From an uncultured Blautia sp. (GTDB lineage Bacteria > Bacillota > Clostridia > Lachnospirales > Lachnospiraceae): 64,000 bases of DNA. Positions 16,681 to 25,319 of the stretch are shown here, piece by piece. Below the pieces are notes generated by a model that saw nothing but the letters and a program-made list of their open reading frames with translations, did no database searches and was not told the DNA's origin. Position numbers and translations under genes: made by a program. The stretch is taken from assembly GCA_900541985.1 (NCBI GenBank), contig UQLX01000010.1, forward strand, positions 1-64,000, in the 5' to 3' direction. Each line of letters opens with the position of its first letter. Positions within the stretch are counted from its first letter, which is position 1.

Positions 16681-17307
16681 ATGGCAGACAAAATCATTGA
16701 AAACAATCAGGTATCGATCATGGGGAAGATTGCTACCGGCTTTACATTCAGCCATCAGGTATTTGGAGAGGGATTTTATGTGATGGATCTGATCGTAAAG
16801 CGACTAAGTGATTCTGAGGACCGGATCCCGGTAATGGTTTCAGAAAGGCTTCTGGATGTAACGCAGGATTATGTGGGGGAATATATAGAGATCAGCGGGC
16901 AGTTCCGATCCTATAATCGTCATGAAGAAAAGCATAATCGTCTGGTGCTTTCCGTCTTTGCCAGAGAAGTAAGATTTATAGGTCCGGAGGAGGATGCCCT
17001 TCCAACAAATCAGATCTTTATGGACGGATATATCTGTAAGCCTCCGGTTTACCGAAAAACTCCTCTGGGAAGGGAAATCGCAGATGTGCTTCTGGCAGTA
17101 AACCGTCCTTACGGAAAATCGGATTACATACCCTGTATCTGCTGGGGAAGAAACGCACGCTATGCGTCCGCATTTACAGTTGGGGGACATGTTCTGATCT
17201 GGGGGAGGATACAAAGCCGGGAATATGTAAAAAAACTGGGTGAAAATCAGACAGAACGCCGTATCGCGTATGAAGTCTCTGTAAGTAAGCTGGAATATCT
17301 GGAATAA
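16681..17307 (+). CDS. Double OB-fold, single-stranded DNA-binding-like protein
   Basis: 208 residues with two SSB-like beta-barrel halves. The first (about 8-100) has VSIMGKIATGF...YVMDLIVKRLSDSEDRIPVMV; the second (about 108-206) has NQIFMDGYICKPPVYRKTPL then GREIADVLLAVNRPYGKSDY and IPCICWGRNA. The second repeats the usual SSB strand pattern. No acidic SSB tail is present, so it is unlikely to be the main replication SSB. A primosomal PriB-like or conjugation-free accessory role is possible. It starts 192 bases from typA in the opposite direction, with AGGAAGGAG upstream. Confidence 0.65.
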   Translation: MADKIIENNQVSIMGKIATGFTFSHQVFGEGFYVMDLIVKRLSDSEDRIPVMVSERLLDVTQDYVGEYIEISGQFRSYNRHEEKHNRLVLSVFAREVRFIGPEEDALPTNQIFMDGYICKPPVYRKTPLGREIADVLLAVNRPYGKSDYIPCICWGRNARYASAFTVGGHVLIWGRIQSREYVKKLGENQTERRIAYEVSVSKLEYLE

Positions 17308-17488
17308 TACGGATCAGCTTCCGGGAGGCAGGTTGAAAAATGCAGGTGATCAGAAGCGTTATGCCTGCATGGAAACAGGGCAGGTATATAGACAGCTCTG
17401 CCAGAGTAATGCTTGCAATTTCAGAAAAACTGCGGTAATATAAGGACATTAAAAAGATGCAGTTTCATCAACTTTAAGAGGAATTGTT

Positions 17489-18013
17489 ATGGAAAAAGAA
17501 TTAGTAGAAGTATACTGTGGAAGTGCGAAGGGAAAGACCACATTAGGTCTTGGTCAGAGCCTCCGTATTGCTGCCGAAGGCAGAAGCGTCATAATTATCC
17601 AGTTTCTGAAAGGACGGGAACGCCGTTCGGTTGATTTTCTGGAAAAACTGGATGATCTGGATATTAAGATTTTCCGTTTTGAAAAGCAGGATTGCTGTTA
17701 TGATGATCTTACAGAGAATGAAAAGGAAGAAGAGCGATCCAATATTCTCAATGGTCTGAATTTTGCGCGGAAGGTGATCGTTACGCAGGAATGTGATTTC
17801 CTGCTTCTGGATGAGATTCTGGGAGTGATAGAACAGGGAATTGTTTCGGCAGATACGGTTGCGGAGATCCTTGAGCAGAGAGACAGAAGCATGCAGATTG
17901 TAATGACCGGTACGAATCTGCCGGAAGCTTTGAGACCTTATGTGGACAGGGTTGTAAGACTGACGGAAGATGAGACCGTATCAAATGATTCCGAAGTACA
18001 GCCGGAGCCGTGA
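17489..18013 (+). CDS. CobO/BtuR-like corrinoid adenosyltransferase family protein
   Basis: 174 residues. The P-loop GSAKGKTTLGLG lies near residue 12, followed by IIIQFLKGRE, CDFLLLDEILGVIEQG as the Walker B region, and MTGTNLPEAL near the end, all as in ATP:co(I)rrinoid adenosyltransferases of the CobA/CobO type. This family transfers the adenosyl group from ATP to cobalt of corrinoids. No other cobamide gene is near; dapA starts 56 bases downstream. The family call is firm, but the corrinoid role here is inferred. Confidence 0.7.
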   Translation: MEKELVEVYCGSAKGKTTLGLGQSLRIAAEGRSVIIIQFLKGRERRSVDFLEKLDDLDIKIFRFEKQDCCYDDLTENEKEEERSNILNGLNFARKVIVTQECDFLLLDEILGVIEQGIVSADTVAEILEQRDRSMQIVMTGTNLPEALRPYVDRVVRLTEDETVSNDSEVQPEP

Positions 18014-18069
18014 TGCGGTAAAGCTGTCATTTGCATAATATAGTACAGAAGGATAAAGGAGGAACAGAT

Positions 18070-18963
18070 ATGGCTATTTTTAAGGGTGCAGGTGTTGCGA
18101 TCGTTACGCCTATGCATGAAGACGGAAGTGTAAATTATGAGAAACTGGAGGAGATTCTGGAGTATCAGATCGCAAACAGTACAGATGCCATTATCATCTG
18201 CGGAACTACAGGAGAGTCATCTACCATGACTCACGGAGAGCATCTGAAGACAATCAAGTTTGCCATTGACAAAGTGGCAAAACGTGTTCCTGTAATCGCA
18301 GGTACAGGTTCTAATTGTACAGAAACAGCGATCATGCTGTCAAAAGAGGCGGCTTCTTATGGCGCGGATGCGCTTCTGATCGTAACGCCTTATTATAATA
18401 AGGCCACTCAGAAAGGTCTGATCGCACATTATACAGCAATCGCGGAAGCAGTGCCGGAAACACCAATCATTATGTACAATGTACCGAGTCGTACAGGCTG
18501 TAACCTTCAGCCGGCAACAGTAGCTGCGCTTGTTAAAAATGTTAAGAATATTGTCGGACTGAAAGCTGCCAGCGGCGATCTTTCTCAGATTGCCAAGACA
18601 GTGTCTCTGGCAGGAGAGGATCTGGAACTTTATTCTGGAAATGATGATCAGGTTCTTCCCGTTCTGTCTCTTGGCGGACTTGGAGTAATTTCTGTACTTT
18701 CCAATGTTGCTCCCAAACAGACACATGATATGGTAATGAAATTCCTGGAGGGAGACATCAAAGAGGCAGCGAAGCTTCAGATTGAAGCGGTTCCTCTGGT
18801 AAATGCTCTGTTTTGTGAAGTAAATCCTATCCCGGTAAAAACAGCTATGAATATGATGGGAATGGAAGTAGGACCGCTCCGTATGCCTCTTTGTGAAATG
18901 GAAGAGAGCAATAAAGAGATCCTGAAAAAAGCAATGCTGGATTATGGTCTGAAGCTTGCATAA
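18070..18963 (+). CDS. dapA: 4-hydroxy-tetrahydrodipicolinate synthase
   Basis: 297 residues from ATG 18070, which has AAAGGAGGA before it; the frame is open to 18031 without a site. A TIM-barrel of the DapA/NAL family with the Schiff-base lysine in GLKAASGD (K165), the catalytic tyrosine in MYNVPSRTG (Y136) and GTTGE (45-49). It condenses pyruvate with aspartate semialdehyde at the branch to lysine and diaminopimelate for peptidoglycan. dapB follows after 23 bases. I see no lysine riboswitch or T-box in the 50-base gap upstream. Confidence 0.95.
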   Translation: MAIFKGAGVAIVTPMHEDGSVNYEKLEEILEYQIANSTDAIIICGTTGESSTMTHGEHLKTIKFAIDKVAKRVPVIAGTGSNCTETAIMLSKEAASYGADALLIVTPYYNKATQKGLIAHYTAIAEAVPETPIIMYNVPSRTGCNLQPATVAALVKNVKNIVGLKAASGDLSQIAKTVSLAGEDLELYSGNDDQVLPVLSLGGLGVISVLSNVAPKQTHDMVMKFLEGDIKEAAKLQIEAVPLVNALFCEVNPIPVKTAMNMMGMEVGPLRMPLCEMEESNKEILKKAMLDYGLKLA

Positions 18964-18986
18964 CCCCGCACAATGAGGAGGAAATT

Positions 18987-19748
18987 ATGATAAAGATTAT
19001 GATGCACGGCTGCTGTGGACATATGGGGCAGGTGATCTCTGAACTTGTAGAGAAAGATCCTGAGGCTCAGATCGTAGCAGGAGTGGATATTGCAGACAGA
19101 GGAAATACTTCTTATCCTGTATATACAGAGCTTTCTGTGTGTCAGGAGAAAATTGATGTGGTGATCGATTTTTCTTCTGCAAAAGCGGTAGATGCGCTTT
19201 TAGACTACTGTGCAGAAAGGAAGCTTCCGGTTGTTCTTTGTACAACAGGTCTCAGCGAAGAGCAGCTTGCAAAGGTTGAGGAAACTGCGAAAAAAACAGC
19301 AGTGCTGAAATCTGCAAACATGTCTCTGGGAATCAACACGCTTCTGAAGCTGATTCAGGAGGCTGCCAGGGTTCTCGCAGCGGCAGGATTTGATATGGAG
19401 ATCGTAGAGCGTCATCATCGTCTGAAGCTGGATGCGCCAAGCGGTACTGCTCTTGCTCTTGCAGACAGTCTCAATGAAGCAATGGGAAATGAATATAAAT
19501 ATGTATTCGACCGCAGCCAGAAAAGAGAAATGCGTTCTGACAGGGAGATTGGAATTTCTGCTGTCAGAGGCGGAACGATCGTGGGAGATCATGAAGTGAT
19601 CTTTGCAGGCCCGGATGAGGTGATCGAGTTTAAGCATACTGCTTATTCCAAGGCCGTATTTGGCAAAGGCGCCGTAGAGGCTGCCAAATTTCTTGCAGGG
19701 AAACCTGTTGGAAAATACGATATGGCAGATGTGATCGAAGCGAAATAA
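18987..19748 (+). CDS. dapB: 4-hydroxy-tetrahydrodipicolinate reductase
   Basis: 253 residues. The N-terminal Rossmann part begins IKIMMHGCCGHMGQVI, and the catalytic stretch ERHHRLKLDAPSGTAL (141-156) supplies the His pair and Lys (K147) used by DapB. It reduces the DapA product with NAD(P)H to tetrahydrodipicolinate, feeding diaminopimelate and lysine. It is co-transcribed with dapA, with GAGGAGGAAATT as ribosome site, and ends before a long hairpin terminator. Confidence 0.95.
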   Translation: MIKIMMHGCCGHMGQVISELVEKDPEAQIVAGVDIADRGNTSYPVYTELSVCQEKIDVVIDFSSAKAVDALLDYCAERKLPVVLCTTGLSEEQLAKVEETAKKTAVLKSANMSLGINTLLKLIQEAARVLAAAGFDMEIVERHHRLKLDAPSGTALALADSLNEAMGNEYKYVFDRSQKREMRSDREIGISAVRGGTIVGDHEVIFAGPDEVIEFKHTAYSKAVFGKGAVEAAKFLAGKPVGKYDMADVIEAK

Positions 19749-19825
19749 AGATATATAAAAATTTCTGTTTGTGGGGAGGAACGGGCTTTTGTTTCCTGTT
19801 ACCCACAGACGATGCATATGAGAAG

Positions 19826-19890
19826 AAGGCAGATCATGTGCTGTGTTTCCTGGGAAACCTCGCAAGGCACGATGATCTGCCTTTTTCTTT
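19826..19890 (+). terminator. Terminator after dapAB
   Basis: AAGGCAGATCAT (19826-19837) pairs with ATGATCTGCCTT (19872-19883), with more pairing inside, followed by TTTCTTTTT. Confidence 0.8.
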
Positions 19891-19941
19891 TTACTTCTGA
19901 ATATGGGCAACAGCCAGGGATTCATAAGGAGAAAAAGATCA

Positions 19942-20760
19942 ATGAGTGAAATAAATATACAGAATCTGACCAGAGATTACGGTTCGGGTAAAGGAATATT
20001 TAATGTATCTATTCAGGTAGAAAAAGGAGAGGTTTTCGGATTTCTGGGTCCAAACGGAGCCGGAAAAACCACAACGATCCGTCATTTGATGGGATTTATC
20101 AAACCCAGGGAGGGAAGCTGCCAGATCCAGGGACTGGACTGCTGGAGGAATCGTGATGTGATTCAAAGCAGATTAGGGTATATTCCCGGAGAAATCAGTT
20201 TCTTCGATGATATGACAGGAAACGAATTTCTGAAGTTTCTATCGGATTACCGAAAGATAAAAAAGGACAACCGGATACAGGAAATGCTGGAACGATTTGA
20301 ATTAGATCCCAGAGGCAAGATCAAAAAAATGAGTAAGGGAATGAAACAGAAGCTTGGTATTGCAGCGGCTTTTATGCACAACCCTGAGATACTGATCCTG
20401 GATGAGCCTACCAGCGGACTTGATCCACTGATGCAGAACCGTTTTGTTGAACTGATTGCAGAAGAAAAAAAGAAAGGGAAAACCATTCTTTTATCAAGTC
20501 ATATGTTTGAGGAGGTGGAGGGCACCTGTGACCGTATCGGTATGATCCGCAACGGAAAGCTGGCTGCAGTTGATCTGGTTGAAACATTGAGAGAACGTCA
20601 TATGCGCACCTATACAGTTCATTTGGACTCCCCGGAACTTGCGAGAGACTTTGCCGGAGATTTTAATGGAATATGCGATGGAAGTACGGTTACCGTATCT
20701 GCCAAACAAAGTCTTGAAACAATTTTTATGAACTATTACGGAGGTGACCAAAATGCTTAA
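19942..20760 (+). CDS. ABC transporter ATP-binding protein
   Basis: 272 residues from ATG 19942, which has AAGGAGAAA before it. A single ABC domain with Walker A GPNGAGKTTT, signature MSKGMKQKLG, Walker B ILILDEPTSG and the H-loop LLSSHMFEE, followed by a short C-terminal extension. The MSKGMKQ signature is typical of DrrA- or NatA-like ATPases that pair with ABC-2 permeases. The next gene, a permease, overlaps by eight bases, so the two form one exporter. The substrate is unknown; drug or peptide export is typical. Confidence 0.88.
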   Translation: MSEINIQNLTRDYGSGKGIFNVSIQVEKGEVFGFLGPNGAGKTTTIRHLMGFIKPREGSCQIQGLDCWRNRDVIQSRLGYIPGEISFFDDMTGNEFLKFLSDYRKIKKDNRIQEMLERFELDPRGKIKKMSKGMKQKLGIAAAFMHNPEILILDEPTSGLDPLMQNRFVELIAEEKKKGKTILLSSHMFEEVEGTCDRIGMIRNGKLAAVDLVETLRERHMRTYTVHLDSPELARDFAGDFNGICDGSTVTVSAKQSLETIFMNYYGGDQNA

Positions 20761-21412
20761 TATGGCTCTGTATAAGCGGGAAATGAAAGGCAGTCTGAAG
20801 ATGCTGGTCATATTTGCTGCTGTCATTTCGCTGTATGTTTCTGTTATCATCAGTATGTATGACCCGGAGATGATGAAAACACTGGACAGCTTTTATAAAA
20901 TTATGCCGGAACTTATGGCATCCGTTGGAATGACTGCAGGAGCGACAAGTCTGATTGGATTTATGATCTCATACCTCTATGGATTTATATTATTGATTTT
21001 TCCTATGATTTTCTGCATTTTGCGCGGAAATGCCCTGATCGCCAGGTATGCGGACAAGGGCTCCATGGTCACTTTGCTGGCGGCTCCGATAAAACGCAGA
21101 ACTGTTGCAGCGACGCAGGCGTCTGTTCTTATCAGCGGAATACTGCTGCTTGTTATTTATACTACCGGACTGGAAATCGTAATTGCTGAAATAGGTTTTC
21201 CAAATGCGCTTGTAATATCAGAACTGCTGAAATTAAATATCGCTCTTTTGTGCCTGCTTTTATTTATCGGGAGCATCTGTTTTCTTGCTTCCTGCATTTT
21301 TTCAGAGACAAAATACATCATTGCTTTTGGCGCAGGTATTCTTGGAGCCGGCGCAGTCGGGATTTATATGATCGGGATTCTGATATTCTGCAAAAAAGAT
21401 TTACATATCTGA
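20753..21412 (+). CDS. ABC-2 type permease, apparently internally shortened
   Basis: 219 residues from ATG 20753, with GGAGGTG just before it, overlapping the ATPase stop. About five or six membrane segments. It reads like a known permease partner of such ATPases (YKREMKGSLKML at the start, CKKDLHI at the end). The stretch that should lie between FGAG and ILGAG near residue 195, normally a further membrane helix and extracytoplasmic loop of about 45 residues, is missing, while the frame continues. The deletion is inferred from remembered family layout and needs an alignment. If real, the exporter may be inactive. Confidence 0.7.
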   Translation: MLNMALYKREMKGSLKMLVIFAAVISLYVSVIISMYDPEMMKTLDSFYKIMPELMASVGMTAGATSLIGFMISYLYGFILLIFPMIFCILRGNALIARYADKGSMVTLLAAPIKRRTVAATQASVLISGILLLVIYTTGLEIVIAEIGFPNALVISELLKLNIALLCLLLFIGSICFLASCIFSETKYIIAFGAGILGAGAVGIYMIGILIFCKKDLHI

Positions 21413-21554
21413 TATCTCTTTTTAAGTCCTGAATCGGCTTTTGCAGAAGAAGGACTTATAAATTTTATGGTAGAAATTTCCTTTGATATTATTTTGCAAA
21501 CTGCACATATTATCTGTATCAGATATAAAATCCAAGAAAAGGAGACGGATCAGT

Positions 21555-21908
21555 ATGAAAAAATTAAAAAGGATTATGACAGGTATGATGCTGGTGCTTG
21601 CCCTGGGGGCGTTTACAGCCTGCGGAGAAAACACAGATAATAATGCAGATGAATCAGGAACCATGACAGACAATAAAGGAAATTCTGACAGCACAGAGCA
21701 GGATAACAGGAAACCGGAAGACACCAACAAGGATACGGGAAACGCTATGGAAGGTAATGATACCACAGATGAAAATAAAAATCCGGACAGAAATGATGAT
21801 ACCATTTCCGGTGAGCTTGGAAACAGCGTAAAAGATCTGGGTGATGGTGTAGGAAATGCAGTGGAGGATCTGGGCGATGCCGCAGACAACGCTGTAGAGG
21901 GAAGATAA
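21555..21908 (+). CDS. Small Asp/Asn-rich lipoprotein
   Basis: 117 residues from ATG 21555, with AAAAGGAGACGG upstream; earlier in-frame codons lack a site. A Lys-rich start and hydrophobic core (MMLVLALGAFTAC) end in a lipobox-like FTAC, so the mature protein would be lipid-anchored at Cys 23. The rest is disordered, rich in Asp, Asn, Glu, Thr and Gly, and ends in a loose repeat (VKDLGDGVGNAV / VEDLGDAADNAV). No enzyme domain is visible. It may be a surface spacer or stress protein; function unknown. Confidence 0.65.
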   Translation: MKKLKRIMTGMMLVLALGAFTACGENTDNNADESGTMTDNKGNSDSTEQDNRKPEDTNKDTGNAMEGNDTTDENKNPDRNDDTISGELGNSVKDLGDGVGNAVEDLGDAADNAVEGR

Positions 21909-21948
21909 GGTTGCGAAGGAAATAAAATTATATTATGATATCTGCATA

Positions 21949-21983
21949 CCGGAAAAAGCAGTAGTTTCAGCGGCTTTTTCCGG
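21949..21983 (+). terminator. Hairpin after the lipoprotein gene
   Basis: CCGGAAAAAGC (21949-21959) pairs with GCTTTTTCCGG (21973-21983), an 11-bp stem. The T-run lies in the 3' arm. Confidence 0.55.
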
Positions 21984-22011
21984 CTGCTTATACTTATGAG
22001 GAGGGAGCATA

Positions 22012-22791
22012 ATGCGATTTCGTCCGTGTATTGATATACATAATGGCAAGGTGAAACAGATTGTAGGAGGAAGCCTGAAGGATGCCGGAGATCAGGCGCG
22101 GGAAAATTTTGTTTCAGAGCAGGATGCGGCTTTTTATGCGGCTCTGTACAGAGATGCAGGAATCAGAGGAGGACATGTGATCCTTTTGAATCCGGAGAGT
22201 TCTCCGTATTTTGAAGAAACCAGGAAGCAGGCGCTAAAGGCACTGAAAACATTTCCCGGAGGTCTGCAGATCGGCGGCGGGGTACGTCCGGACAATGCAC
22301 AGCAGTATCTGGATGCAGGGGCAAGTCATGTGATCGTGACTTCCTATGTGTTCCGGGAGGGCAGATTGTGCTGGGAAAACCTGGAAAAAATGGAAAGAGA
22401 AGCCGGGAAAGAGCATCTTGTCCTGGATCTCAGCTGCCGTAAAAAGGACGGCGCATACTACATCGTTACAGACCGCTGGCAGAAATTTACAGATGTGGAA
22501 GTGACACCGGAAAGGATGAGGGGGCTTGGCAGCCACTGCGATGAGTTTCTGATTCATGCAGTAGATGTGGAAGGTAAGGCTTCCGGTATAGAGACGGAGC
22601 TTGCAGAGATTCTTGCGGAGTATGGAGAAAAACCGGTTACCTATGCAGGCGGAGTAGGCTGTATGGAGGATATCCGGCTTTTGAAGGTGCATGGCAGGGG
22701 ACGGCTGGATGTAACCGTAGGAAGCGCCCTGGATCTTTTTGGAGGGAGTATTCCCTTCTGCGAATTGAAGGAATTAGACAAAATGCTTTGA
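22012..22791 (+). CDS. hisA: Eukaryote-type HisA: phosphoribosylformimino-AICAR ribotide isomerase
   Basis: 259 residues. It follows the yeast His6 pattern instead of ordinary bacterial HisA: FRPCIDIHNGKVKQIVGG at the start, NFVSEQDAAFYAALYRD, LQIGGGVRPDN, VIVTSYVF, LVLDLSCRKKDG, DEFLIHAVDVEGKASGI and TVGSALDLFGG. The enzyme opens the ribose ring of ProFAR to PRFAR in step four of histidine synthesis. No other his gene is nearby; it sits alone between a lipoprotein and a radical SAM gene. AGGAGGGAGC precedes the start. The family is firm from motifs. Confidence 0.85.
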   Translation: MRFRPCIDIHNGKVKQIVGGSLKDAGDQARENFVSEQDAAFYAALYRDAGIRGGHVILLNPESSPYFEETRKQALKALKTFPGGLQIGGGVRPDNAQQYLDAGASHVIVTSYVFREGRLCWENLEKMEREAGKEHLVLDLSCRKKDGAYYIVTDRWQKFTDVEVTPERMRGLGSHCDEFLIHAVDVEGKASGIETELAEILAEYGEKPVTYAGGVGCMEDIRLLKVHGRGRLDVTVGSALDLFGGSIPFCELKELDKML

Positions 22792-22926
22792 ATGATAAAA
22801 AACTAAACACTGCCCTGCTTTTGTTTATGGAAAAAAGTATATTTCCGCCTATAATGAAAGCTATACAAATTGATAAGTAAAAACAGGTACCGTTTTGGAA
22901 GCGTACATTACAGGGAGGAATTGCAG

Positions 22927-24312
22927 ATGAGCAGAATCGCACACGCAGCAGGCAGAAAAGTTTTTTTAGGAATCGTAGGGCATGAACTCAGTCAGATCAA
23001 TAAAGACCGTCAGGGCGCTTATGAAAAAATCCTTGACACTGCGGAAAAATATATGAATGAATTTGATCTGGGGATCAACTGGGAGTATTTAAGACGGGTG
23101 ACTTTAAATCCGGAATATACACTGAACCGTTATGTAAGCTCTATGGTGGAGGAACTTCATCCCAATGTTCTGAAGACGACTCTTGTGAATCTGGGATATG
23201 AGGCGTTTTATCATGGCACAAAAACCATTCGTGAAATGAGAAAAGTACATAACTGCAATATCCCCTGGATCATTCTCATGGATCCTACCAGCGCGTGCAA
23301 TCTTCACTGTACAGGATGCTGGGCGGCAGAATACGGAAACAAGCTGAATCTTACCTTTGAAGAAATGGATTCTGTCATTACTCAGGGAAAAGAGCTTGGT
23401 GTGTATTTCTATATGCTGACAGGCGGAGAACCGATGGTACGCAAAAAAGACGTGATCGCACTCTGCAAAAAGCATAACGACTGTGTATTTCTTGCTTACA
23501 CAAATGGTACTCTTGTAGACGAAGAGCTCTGTCATCAGATGCAGGAAGCAGGAAACCTGTTCCTGGCGCTGAGTCTGGAAGGAAAGCCGGAAGTAAATGA
23601 TCTGCGCCGTGGTGAGGGTGTTTATGGAAAAGTCATGCATGCTATGGAACTTCTGAAGAAGAACGGTCTTGTTTTTGGTACCTCGATCTGCTATACCAGT
23701 CAGAATATTGACAGTGTGACAAGCGATGAGTTTGTAAATATGCTGGTGGAAAAAGGCTGCCGTTATTCTCTGTATTTTCACTATATGCCGGTTGGAAACG
23801 ATGCTTCTCTGGAACTTCTTCCAACAGCAGAACAGAGAGTTTATATGCATGACAGAGTAAGAGAAATCCGCAATATGGAACATGGGCCGGGACTGTTTAC
23901 CATGGACTTCCAGAATGACGGAGAGTTTGTGGGAGGATGCATTGCAGGAGGCAGAAATTACTTCCATATTAATGCCAATGGAGATGCGGAACCCTGTGTG
24001 TTTATCCATTATTCCAATGGAAATATCCGGGAAAATACCATCCTGGAGATCCTGAAGCAGCCGTTATTTATGGCATACCATAACAATCAGCCGTTTAATG
24101 AGAATATGCTTCGCCCATGTCCGATGCTGGAGAATCCGGAGATCCTCCAGAGACTTGTAAAAGAATCCGGAGCACATTCCACAGACCTGCAGTCTCCGGA
24201 AACAGCAGAGCATCTTTGCGGAAAGTGCACCGCCTATGCGCAGCAGTGGACACCGGACGCGGACAGACTGTGGAAAGAAACTCAGGAGAAAAAAGCTGCA
24301 AAGATACGATAA
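22927..24312 (+). CDS. Radical SAM protein with SPASM-like C-terminus
   Basis: 461 residues from ATG 22927, with GGGAGGAA upstream. An N-terminal helical part of about 110 residues precedes the radical SAM core, whose [4Fe-4S] motif CNLHCTGC lies at about residues 123-130 within MDPTSACNLHCTGC. GGEP follows at the expected distance. Three later Cys groups (GGCIAGGRNYF...EPCVF, RPCPM, LCGKCTAY) suggest extra clusters of the SPASM or twitch type. Substrate unknown; no RiPP precursor or partner is visible nearby. Its transcript ends at the long stem at 24357. Confidence 0.75.
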   Translation: MSRIAHAAGRKVFLGIVGHELSQINKDRQGAYEKILDTAEKYMNEFDLGINWEYLRRVTLNPEYTLNRYVSSMVEELHPNVLKTTLVNLGYEAFYHGTKTIREMRKVHNCNIPWIILMDPTSACNLHCTGCWAAEYGNKLNLTFEEMDSVITQGKELGVYFYMLTGGEPMVRKKDVIALCKKHNDCVFLAYTNGTLVDEELCHQMQEAGNLFLALSLEGKPEVNDLRRGEGVYGKVMHAMELLKKNGLVFGTSICYTSQNIDSVTSDEFVNMLVEKGCRYSLYFHYMPVGNDASLELLPTAEQRVYMHDRVREIRNMEHGPGLFTMDFQNDGEFVGGCIAGGRNYFHINANGDAEPCVFIHYSNGNIRENTILEILKQPLFMAYHNNQPFNENMLRPCPMLENPEILQRLVKESGAHSTDLQSPETAEHLCGKCTAYAQQWTPDADRLWKETQEKKAAKIR

Positions 24313-24356
24313 AATGAATCTGTCAGAAGATCAGAACCCTGACAGGATATTTTAAC

Positions 24357-24416
24357 AGCCGTATGGTCGGTTGGGAAAGAGATGTTTTCCCGGCTGACTG
24401 TATGGCTTTTTATCTT
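24357..24416 (+). terminator. Terminator after the radical SAM gene
   Basis: AGCCGTATGGTCGG...GGGAAA (from 24357) pairs along about 22 positions with TTTTCCC...TATGGCT (to 24407), with several G-U pairs, followed by TTTTTATCTTTT. Confidence 0.75.
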
Positions 24417-24509
24417 TTGGGGTTTTCTTTTGAACATATTTGTATTAGAATGAAAAGGACATAAAGATCAGACGGACAGATAGAAATAAAGGAAGATGGG
24501 AGAATCTAT

Positions 24510-25286
24510 ATGAAGGTTGTTATTCTGGCAGGAGGATTTGGAACAAGGATCAGTGAAGAAAGCCATCTGAAGCCCAAGCCAATGATTGAGATCGGAGAAA
24601 AACCTATCTTATGGCATATTATGAAAATGTATTCTCATTATGGATTTAATGAGTTTGTTATCTGCTGCGGCTATAAGCAGCATGTGATCAAAGAATGGTT
24701 TGCAGACTACTATCTGCATAACAGCAACATTACCTTTGACTTTACACAGGAAAACAAGATGATCGTTCACAACAATACGCTGGAACCATGGAAGGTGACG
24801 CTGGTGGATACGGGATTGTATACCATGACAGGAGGACGTATCAAAAGAGTCAGGGAATATCTGGACGGAGATACCTTTATGCTGACCTATGGGGACGGAG
24901 TCGCAGATGTGAACATAAAAGAACTTCTGGAATACCACAGATCTCATGGCAAAATGGCAACGATCACAGCTGCCCAGCCGGGAGGTCGTTTTGGTATCCT
25001 TGATATCTGTGAGGACGGTACCATTACAAACTTTAAAGAGAAGAAAAAAGAGGACGGAGGCTGGATCAATGCCGGATTTATGGTACTTGAACCGGAGATT
25101 ATGGATCTGATAGAGGGAGATTCCACAGTGTTTGAGAAGGAACCTCTTGTAGAGGCAGCACGCAGCGGACAGCTGAATGCATACCGTCATAAAGGATTCT
25201 GGCAGTGCATGGATACGCTCCGGGAGAAGAATTATCTGGAAGAGCTGTGGCAGAAAGGAAATGCACCGTGGAAGGTATGGGAATAA
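24510..25286 (+). CDS. rfbF: Glucose-1-phosphate cytidylyltransferase
   Basis: 258 residues, the RfbF/DdhA family. The nucleotidyltransferase start ILAGGFGTRISEESHLKPKP holds the nucleotide-binding glycines and Lys, and YGDGVADV carries a metal-binding Asp. GGWINAGFMV and HKGFWQCMDT are RfbF hallmarks. It makes CDP-glucose from CTP and glucose-1-phosphate, the entry to CDP-deoxysugars. Its usual partners rfbG and rfbH lie at 47.7-50.1 kb in this window, 22 kb away. GGAAGATGGGAG precedes the start. Confidence 0.93.
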   Translation: MKVVILAGGFGTRISEESHLKPKPMIEIGEKPILWHIMKMYSHYGFNEFVICCGYKQHVIKEWFADYYLHNSNITFDFTQENKMIVHNNTLEPWKVTLVDTGLYTMTGGRIKRVREYLDGDTFMLTYGDGVADVNIKELLEYHRSHGKMATITAAQPGGRFGILDICEDGTITNFKEKKKEDGGWINAGFMVLEPEIMDLIEGDSTVFEKEPLVEAARSGQLNAYRHKGFWQCMDTLREKNYLEELWQKGNAPWKVWE

Positions 25287-25319
25287 ATTATAATATAAAT
25301 CAGAAAGAGAGGATACTCT

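Noticed and set aside
18014..18069. Lysine riboswitch or T-box before dapA
   Set aside because: The gap is only 56 bases and no such fold or T-box motif is seen.
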